From contig WNNJ02003675.1 of the NCBI GenBank assembly GCA_012934845.2, positions 1 to 64,000 on the forward strand: 64,000 nt of DNA, written 5' to 3'. How positions within the stretch are numbered: position 1 is the first letter of the stretch; the number at the start of each line of letters is the position of its first letter. The translations under genes and the position numbers were made by a program. Under the pieces are notes generated by a model. It saw only the letters and a list, made by a program, of their open reading frames with translations. It did no database searches and was not told the DNA's origin. Of the stretch, positions 56,791 through 64,000 are shown one piece after another. The DNA is from Pomphorhynchus laevis (lineage: Eukaryota > Acanthocephala > Palaeacanthocephala > Echinorhynchida > Pomphorhynchidae).

Positions 56791-57300
56791 TTATACTCAT
56801 CTTCGTTCCTATTAATGGCAAACATACAAATTTTAAAATAAATATTTTTTTTGGGATCTTACCATGGACTGGGAACGAAATTAGCTGCCTGTGTTACTGA
56901 TTTCTCAATCGGAATATTTGTGAAGATGGATACGACGTCTAAGATAAAAACAATTTGTTAACCTGAAATTGTAATGTCCTTAAGCTTGCTAACAAAGTCT
57001 GAGCTATTGATGACTCTAGATTGTAAAACTTCACATAAGGGAATAGTAGTTTGTTTAAGAACCTAGCAACGACTGGATAAATGGCCTCAATTGAAAGCAA
57101 CGGCTAAATACAAGGCTAAACCTCTCGTGAAGGCAGTCACTTTATCGTTGCCATCTAATGTCCTTTGAACATCGACTGCTAATTTTTCCACTTTTGCACG
57201 AGTTTCTAACTCAAAGCGTGCGGACGAGGGAGGACGCAAACCAAATCTTAATCCTTGGAATTGTATAATTTGCTAATGTGTTTTGTTTTTACTTTGTAGA
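56791..57300 (-). mobile_element. Penelope-like element fragment
   Basis: The minus strand encodes IIQFQGLRFGLRPPSSARFE and LETRAKVEKLAVDVQ at its start (57290-57150). It then encodes LQSRVINSSDFVSKLKDITI and VFILDVVSIFTNIPIEKSV (about 57040-56900). The last block is the LDVVSLFTNIP signature of Penelope-type reverse transcriptases. N-terminal part only, broken, old. A different subfamily from the 10.6-kb piece, which has YDFSTLCTNL. Confidence 0.7.
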
Positions 57301-58020
57301 TTATCTTAAAAATGGTTTTGCTTGGAAACCGAAATATTGGCTTTAACAACAATGTTCTGTCGGCGGATTCCTTTTTTTTAATAATTTTTTAATACAAATC
57401 ATATAATAAAAATAATACATGAGATATAAATATATACATTATAATACAAATAATGCGAATCAATACAAATGAATATATCATGCTTATTGTATTAATAAGT
57501 AATTCCGTAGTTGTGCACGGTTTATACATTGACATTAATTGGGGTGATTGAATATGGACCCAAATAGGAAACAAGATACTCTAAGCTAGTTATTCACAAA
57601 AGAATTTGTTCGATCTCGATGTTCTATAGAGACTTTTTTCTACGGAATTTATAAGTATATATACGAGCACAAAATTAATTGAAGGTCTACATATAGTGTA
57701 GAACTGTCCACAAGGCATGGTAAGTACGTGTATGTATGGAATCAGGAGTTAGGATAGATAAAAATGATTTCAAAGTAAATACAATTGATAACTCCTGACC
57801 TAAGCAAATACAATGATATATACGCCATTAACCAATAACTTCATTTCCTATTTTATGAATGCGCTTATTTTACAGAAAATTCATAAAAATATTCATTCCT
57901 ACACTGAATAGATTTTTAATAAAAATAAGTTTAGTTTTTGATAAATTTGCCTATTTTTAATGTTATATTGTTTGAGTCAAATAACTATGAGCGAACACAA
58001 TTAAATGAAGAAACGATTAT
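57301..58020. other. AT-rich DNA, no gene
   Basis: Nothing recognised. Confidence 0.6.
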
Positions 58021-58022
58021 AA

Positions 58023-58726
58023 ATCATAAACCATTATTTAAGAACACACGATTTTTTGAGAACAAACGATTATATGAGAACAAACTATCAAAAAGAACAA
58101 ATTTGTAATTTTTTAATTAAAATTTTTTAATTCATATATTAAACAACTTTTAGTGAACCAGTATTTAGAAGCAAATAGTTACCAATTTTTTAACGATTAA
58201 AAGTTTTTAATATATATAATAAAAAGTAAAATTATATGATGTGTGTATTAGCTTATGAATCTGACCTAATTTATTAGGAAACTTTAAATAGAAACAAGAT
58301 AGGTATTAACATCAAATAAAGACTATTGGGGATTGTTAAACATACTCTAAAAGTAATTGAAATATTTTTATCAGAAAAATATCGGTTATTAGCTTGATTA
58401 TTATGCCATGAGCTAAACTTAATATTTTCATTTAATAAGATAACACTTAAGATATGTCAGAATTTACTATATTATATTAAATGCTTAGCCTATTCGATAT
58501 AAATTTTCTTCAATATGGACAGTGGTTCTTTATGATTTGATAATTCAAAAATTATTTTAACACAATATATAGTATAATATATAATATAACAACAAATATA
58601 ATATAAATTATTATTTGTAAACAAACGATTATTTGAGAACAAACTATTATTTGAGAACAAACGATTATTTGAGGACAAACGATTATTTGAGAACAAATGA
58701 TTATATGAGAACAAACCATCAATATA
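58023..58726. repeat. 18-bp minisatellite in two blocks
   Basis: Unit gagaacaaacgattattt. Block 1 at about 58030-58102 has 3-4 degenerate units; block 2 at 58618-58726 has six better ones. About 500 bp of unrelated AT-rich DNA lies between, so the two blocks probably derive from one split or duplicated array. Confidence 0.85.
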
Positions 58727-59639
58727 AAAAATATATTGACGAAATAAAATATAAAATATATTACATTATATTTTTATCAAAACAATCGACACTATTTTTT
58801 ATATCGTATTTTTTAAAGTGTAATAATTTCTACTAGTATCTTTTATAATGATTGACTTCTTATTATAATTATAGGTTGCCACTTATAATTGCCAGGTTTA
58901 AATTTATCATGATTATTCACATTTCTTCATGAATGTGATTTCTATACATACTAAAGTATAATGTAACGTATTAAACTTTAAACGTTTTAACAGTATTTAA
59001 ATATTTTTAAATCGGTTATTTAGCTTTTTGTTTTTCAGCAATATCAAGTTTTAATTCTCTATTTGTTGCTTTTTCAATGCTTCGATATTGTCGTAGTTTA
59101 TAAAAACGTAATTCTTCATCGGCTCACACGAAAAATAATAATAAACTAAATTTTTTGACAAATATTATTGATTTTTTAATACTTAAACTCATTTATTCAG
59201 TCTAATACTGAATAAATGAAATAATAAAATTAATAAAATTAATAAAATTAATTAAAAAAATTCTTTTTTTACCCTACACGCTGCTTTAATCCTATCTATA
59301 AGTCAACTAACATATTAAATCGTTTAATTTTTATCGTTGGAATATATTTCGCTTTCATTACAGTTGAATAACGCTGCAACCAATCTCGGTATTTAGAAAT
59401 TATCCATAAAATGGGCGTTTTTGGTTTGTCGCCTCAACCAAACTACAATTTGTTTTTATCTCCATAATACCATTTTACAAGTCGTATTTTTCTGTAAATA
59501 TTCAAACGGAGAAACACGTTTAAGTATTAAAAAATCTATTATATTTTTTAAAATAAATAAAAATGATATTTTTCATTAATAGTGATGAAAAATATAATTT
59601 TATTAGTCACTATATTTTTTGAATAGTCACTATATTTTA
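58727..59639. other. AT-rich DNA, no gene
   Basis: Phrase cgctgctttaatcctatctataagtcaac at 59278-59306 matches cgttgctttaatcctatctataagccaac at 8907-8935, a short dispersed repeat. No gene. Confidence 0.55.
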
Positions 59640-59950
59640 CCAATAGTGAGACTTCTTTATTTTTAAATAAATCAGATTTGCTAACTTTGTTAATGTATTT
59701 TTTGCTAATTATAAATGAAAAATAATGATAAATAATTATAAATAAAAAATTATTATATTTTATGCTTTATAATTTATATTTATATATATTTTAAATTTAT
59801 ATCAAGTTAAAATTTAATATTGAAGTTTAATAACAGACGATGTATCAGAATAAGGATTAGAGGCCATCAGGAGGAACTGCTAAGTTATCAGGTTTTGACC
59901 CATATTCTCAATTCAACATAGCAGAGGGACTAAATACATTCGAATGAAGT
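59640..59950 (+). repeat. Dispersed ~350-bp repeat, copy 3
   Basis: AT-rich left part, then gacgatgtatcagaataagg, aggccatcaggaggaactgc, ttatcaggttttgaccc and caacatagcag. It matches copy 1 at about 85% over ~110 bp of the core. Confidence 0.75.
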
Positions 59951-60059
59951 TTTTCCTCGGATGAAATTAAATTTTTATTATCTTATTTTTAATACAATAC
60001 TGATATAATTTGATTATATTGAAATTTTATTGAAATTTTTTTCAATTTTTTTGAAAATT

Positions 60060-60345
60060 GAAAATTAATTTTTTTTTTAATTTATCAATTTTATTCATTA
60101 ATCTCTAAATAATTAAATTTTTTAAATTAAATTTAAAAATTTATTAATTTTAATAATTAACTTATTACTAATTTAATTTTTTAACTAAATTTAAAGTATT
60201 ATTTGTTGTATTTATTAATTTATTATATATAAAAATTTTAAATTAAATTTAAAAATTTATTAATATTATATGTAATTTATTACTAATTTTATCCTTGTAA
60301 TTTAATTAAAAAATTATTTATTTATTTATTAGCTAATTTTGTCAA
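60060..60345. repeat. AT-rich ~270-bp repeat, left copy
   Basis: Matches 62720-62965 in the same orientation at about 90% over long stretches, for example taattaacttattactaatt and aactaaatttaaagtattat. The two copies bracket the gypsy integrase fossil. Confidence 0.75.
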
Positions 60346-60389
60346 CGTATTTTTTAAAGTTCTATATTTGAAATATATAACTTCAAGCA

Positions 60390-60790
60390 TCAGATTAGAT
60401 AACTGAGTCTAGGTGTTTTATATTTTATATTTTAAGGATAAATGATAAATAATAAATAAGTAAACTGATTTGATACAATTTGAGGTTAAAAAATTTTCTT
60501 GAATAAAAACAAACAACCGAAATATTTAAATTAAATTTAAGAGTTCTAAGTTTCGGGATGTTTCGCCATAAAACAATTTATTTTACCCGAATGCAATATT
60601 ATTCGATATTTATATTTATATAAAGATTTTATTTATTAAAATTTAAATTGACAAATGAGAACACAATTTACAAAATATATACGAAGTATTCGAATTAGAA
60701 ATAGAGGTCATCAGAAGGAACTGCTAGGTAATCATGTTTTGGTTTCTATTCTTCAGGAAATAGGAATCTAACTATAGGAATCTAACTTGC
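60390..60790 (+). repeat. Dispersed repeat, degenerate copy 4
   Basis: taactgagtctaggtgtt at 60400 corresponds to the left motif, and agaggtcatcag-aggaactgcta at 60702 to the core of the ~350-bp repeat. Spacing is longer than in copies 1 and 3. Confidence 0.5.
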
Positions 60791-61480
60791 TATTTAGTAA
60801 TTAATCGTAATTAATTACCATCTTAAGTGCTAAAAGCACTCTAATTTTTGTAAAAAAATTGATAATGTCGATTTTGTTCAAATATCAGTTGTGGCATTAA
60901 ATTCTCAGCTTTAAACAAAATTACGAAAATTATAAATTTTCATAAATTCAGAAACAAGTTTAAATAATCAATAATCAATAAATCCTTTTAAAAATAACAA
61001 GTTTTTCACGAATACTGAGTTTGGTCAATATTCCTTGTCATATTATATAATATGTCTTATAATTTATATTTATATAAAGTTAGAATTAAAAAATTATGAA
61101 TATGTGATAAACCAACAGGGGCTTTATTATGCAATCTATAATAAAATAGCAATTAATAAGTTAGTCAGTTTATCTGTATTTAATGTACTATAATCATCCC
61201 CTGTGTAGAAATACTTCAGATACTGTGGAGGTCTTCGTACTCTTCGTGGTCGTTCGATGTGATCTGTCCTCGTTGACTGTTCGATTAATGACAAGGTGTT
61301 ACTACTAGTCGATGTGTTTTGTCCCTCCTCCGGTTCAGATCTGTTTGGCTGATTTACACGCTGATGAATGATCGGGGAGTCATGTGGCAGTTATGATACG
61401 TAGTACGGCTTTATGATCTCTGGCGTAGCTTGGGCATTGTTTGCAGTACTTTGATTGATACCCTCGTCATCGATCTCGAT
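60791..61480. other. Spacer, possibly the end of the gypsy remnant on the right
   Basis: 61190-61480 is less AT-rich and may belong to the gypsy element, downstream of integrase. No conserved domain was read. Confidence 0.4.
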
Positions 61481-61489
61481 TTATGCCGC

Positions 61490-62310
61490 AGGTCATGGAG
61501 CCGAATCTCGTGTTGAAACTGTAGATATGTGCCCACTACTAAGTCTGATCACCACATAATTATGATTAGAGTCCAGGAGTTGCGCGTGAGTTATATGTGG
61601 AATATATTTACCGCCGTCCCTCTGCATACGTCGGATAAGAATTGGTCCGGGTGATAATAACCACGACGGTAATGACTTTTCCATTGATGACCCTCGGTCG
61701 TATGCAATCTGTCGCTCGTGATTAGTTGAATTAGTAGCAGTGCATAGTAGAGTCCGGAGTGAATTGAGAACTTCCGGTAGCACAGACTCCCATGATCCGA
61801 TGGGAAACTTAGCATCAATCGTGGCCAACTGTACTGCACACCAAATGGATCCATTCAAACGTTCACACTGTCCATTGCCTCTGAGATTGAATGCTGATGT
61901 ATTGGTTGTCGCAATATTTAATGTAGATGCAAACTGCTTGAATTCCCGCGACATAAGCGCACTTCCTTTGACAGGGAAACGCCCACGGAAAGCGTGAATA
62001 TTCATCTATCACTGTCAGAACGTATTTATTCCCAGCAAAACTAGGTAATGGATCGTTGAAGTCAATTGACAATCGCTCAAACTGTTTGTAGACTTTATTA
62101 ATGTTGCTATCGGGGGCGGTAGAATCTCGGTTTTACTAGCGCGCAAACTTGGCAATTTTCACAAACCACCCGGACATCATGCAATATTTTATTGATACAA
62201 ACTTGAATTATTGTTATCACTTTAACCAGTGTTGGCTGAAACCTGGAATGACGTCTTTTCGAAATAATGTGTTTTATCGATAGTATTTTATAAATCATAT
62301 ATCCAATTAC
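61490..62310 (-). mobile_element. Ty3/gypsy integrase fossil
   Basis: The minus strand encodes the end of the integrase zinc finger (CENCQVCALVKPRFYRP), the start of the core (LSIDFNDPLPSFAGNKYVL and TVIDEYSRFPWAFPC), then LMSREFKQFASTLNIATTNT, NLRGNGQCERLNGSIW and WESVLPEVLNSLRTLLCTAT. The C-terminal part carries LPSWLLSPGPILIRR and SGHISTVSTRD. Integrase cuts and joins LTR-element DNA into the host. Gag, protease and RT are absent next to it. It is broken, with several breaks, and is not the missing half of the 45-47-kb fossil, because its position on that strand is wrong for a single insertion. Confidence 0.85.
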
Positions 62311-62719
62311 CGATATAATTTACCGAAATAAACAATTTAACATTATTATGTAAAGTTGTATGCAATAAATTTCAGCGCATGTGTTTTTGTTTGATCCCTT
62401 TAATGTTATCTATTTTTTAAGCAAAACCGATAATTGATGTGCCAGTTGACGATTGATTATTATTCGTAATTTTGATGTCCACTTTTTGTATTAATACTAA
62501 ATTCCCTATTTATTTCGATACAATTACATTTTTATCCTTGAAGTGAATTGATGCTCATCAGCACTGTAATTGAGCCAATATGCCTCGAATATTATTATTT
62601 CAACCCCGAAATGACGAATTTTATGGAATTTTTTTAGAACAATTATTTTTTTTAAATAAAATAATGCTGATGTTATTTGTTATTTTAACTTTTATTGTAA
62701 ATTAAAAATTTAGAAATTT
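62311..62719. other. AT-rich DNA, no gene
   Basis: Nothing recognised. Confidence 0.6.
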
Positions 62720-62965
62720 AATTTTCAAATTTATCAATTTTTTTCATGAATTAATAATTAATTTTTTTATTCAAAAATTTATTAATTTTAATAATTAACT
62801 TATTACTAATTTAATTTTTTAACTAAATTTAAAGTATTATTTATTGTATTTATTAATTCATTGTAAATTAAATTTAAAAAATTATTAATATTATTTAGTA
62901 ATTTATTACTAATTTTATTCTTGTAATTTAATTAAAAAATTATGTATTTATTAATAATTTAACTA
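62720..62965. repeat. AT-rich ~270-bp repeat, right copy
   Basis: Direct-repeat partner of 60060-60345. See that entry for shared phrases. Confidence 0.75.
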
Positions 62966-63379
62966 TTTAGATTAGATTAAAAATGTATTAATTTTCTATT
63001 AACTTATTACTGATTTAATTTTCTAAAATTAAATTTTTAAAATTATCTATTAATCTATTAATTTATTGATAATTTAATTTTTAGATTAAATAAAAAATTA
63101 TGCTATTTTTTCGACGCTTATTTGAGCTCGTTTCTGTTGTACTTTACATGTTAGATTTGCATTCGCTGTTTTTTCTATTAAACTCGATCATACGTCATTA
63201 ATACGTACGAATTTACAGTGAGTTTTAAAATGTAAGTTTTTTGTGTCATTGTGATATTATGTGTGCGTATAGCATATTCTATAAAATATACATGTAAAAT
63301 ATTTGTACGCGTCTTCGAGCAATAAACTTAACAGTTAAAAAACCGTGTTTTTTTTTATAAAGGTATCTAACGAAACAGG
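62966..63379 (+). promoter_or_regulatory. Upstream region and probable 5' untranslated part of the LUC7-like gene
   Basis: Composition rises from very AT-rich to mixed at about 63110, as at an animal promoter or first exon. A possible 5' untranslated donor (aaaat|gtaagt) lies at about 63231. A possible acceptor (T-run, ataaag|gtatc) lies at about 63361, 19 bp before the ATG. Either a 5' untranslated intron or a spliced-leader acceptor would fit. Confidence 0.4.
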
Positions 63380-63440
63380 ATGTCTGCGAAAGACCAGATG
63401 CGAGCGATGCTGGATCAGCTAATGGGAAGCAGTGCTGATG
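63380..63440 (+). CDS. LUC7-like U1 snRNP splicing factor, first coding exon
   Basis: ATG at 63380 opens MSAKDQMRAMLDQLMG followed by SSAD and a split glycine codon. It then meets a consensus donor (gatg|gtaagt). Human LUC7L2 begins MSAQAQMRAMLDQLMG and, as I recall, its first intron falls just after the same ATG-proximal block. The protein binds U1 snRNP and helps choose 5' splice sites in the nucleus. Only 20 codons plus one base are in this exon; no second exon is visible before the window ends. The start is the first ATG after the probable acceptor and agrees with the family. Confidence 0.9.
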
Positions 63441-64000
63441 GTAAGTATTTAAGCAAGATACTTAATATAAAATTCCTGATAAAAAGCATCAAGTGTATCT
63501 TTTCGTTACACGCATTATTTTCGATTTGTGGACTCAATATCCCTTAGCTGTAATTATATAAGCATTTGGAATATTATACTAGCAAGGCGATGAGATAAAA
63601 AATTAACCTTAGATTACGATCGTTTCCTTTTAGGTTTTAAATATATGGAAATAATGCCGTGAACAATTATTTTTTCGTAAAACAATTATGTCGTAAATCA
63701 ATTCCATAATGCCGTAAAACAATTATATTTTCCAATAAGCTTTCACTAAGGCTTTCAATAAGATGAAAGCCTATAATTATTATTTACCGCACCAAATTGA
63801 AAGGATTCATCATTGTATTTATTTTTACCGTCAAATTACAATTATCAAGCATTAACATTTAAATTGTAATATAATAATCAAATTACAATTATCAAGCATT
63901 AACATTTAAATAATAATATAATAATTAAATTACAATTATCAAGCATTAACATTTAAATTATAATATAATAATGATCCGTTAACAATTAACTTGGATTAAC
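63441..64000 (+). other. Intron 1 of the LUC7-like gene with 47-bp tandem repeat
   Basis: From the donor at 63441 to the window's end no acceptor plus coding continuation (the family's RQRIKFSDD block) was found. Three 47-bp repeats starting attacaattatcaagcatta lie at 63835, 63882 and 63929. Confidence 0.7.

Noticed and set aside
58490-58836. Asn-rich frames on both strands over the 18-bp minisatellite
   Set aside because: Products of an 18-bp repeat translated in register; no start context, homologue or splice structure.
45277-62310. Gypsy gag-RT piece and integrase piece as one element split by insertions
   Set aside because: Both are on the minus strand, but the integrase lies upstream of gag on that strand. 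That order cannot come from one insertion without a rearrangement.

Overview
This looks like AT-rich nuclear DNA from an invertebrate animal: introns with GT/AG signals, a eukaryotic tRNA, and animal retroelements. Three clues point, as inference, towards a flatworm, possibly a schistosome-like trematode. First, a tRNA-like pol III promoter followed by a hammerhead ribozyme resembles the schistosome Sm-alpha repeats. Second, a glutathione transferase resembles the 28-kDa fluke enzymes. Third, CR1, RTE and Penelope-like elements are abundant. No species can be named from the sequence alone.

Layout. 1-5227 is an 88/93-bp AT satellite, interrupted at 4388-4905 by an island holding one SEC23-like exon and a dispersed repeat. 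5228-8149 is empty AT-rich DNA. 8150-10059 holds a mobile-element C-terminal fragment, a tRNA-Arg with a decayed duplicate upstream, and a sigma-type glutathione transferase with one frameshift. 10200-15545 holds a hAT-type MITE, Penelope-like pieces, an RTE LINE, and a cluster of hammerhead ribozyme sequences: two complete and two degenerate. 15573-18360 is a decayed hAT transposase gene with a LINE beside or inside it. 19672-45190 is a LINE graveyard. One CR1/L2-like family (A) appears in many copies on both strands, often head to head and segmentally duplicated. A CR1 family (B) shows several internally deleted copies and one nearly whole copy at 36345-40590. 45277-47150 is the front part of a Ty3/gypsy fossil. 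47986-49215 is a diverged ~195-bp tandem repeat. 52613-56225 holds two more family A copies, and 56791-57300 a Penelope-like fragment. 57301-62965 is AT-rich, with minisatellites, dispersed repeats and a gypsy integrase fossil. At 63380 the first coding exon of a LUC7-like splicing factor begins; its intron runs to the window's end.

Only the tRNA-Arg and the LUC7-like exon look like clearly intact host genes. The glutathione transferase is intact apart from one frameshift in a 9-A run. The SEC23-like exon has good splice sites but no partner exon in view. Almost everything else is transposon-derived. The most interesting material is RNA-level: the hammerhead ribozymes at 13648-13850 and 14339-14397, and the covarying 3'-terminal hairpins of the two LINE families.
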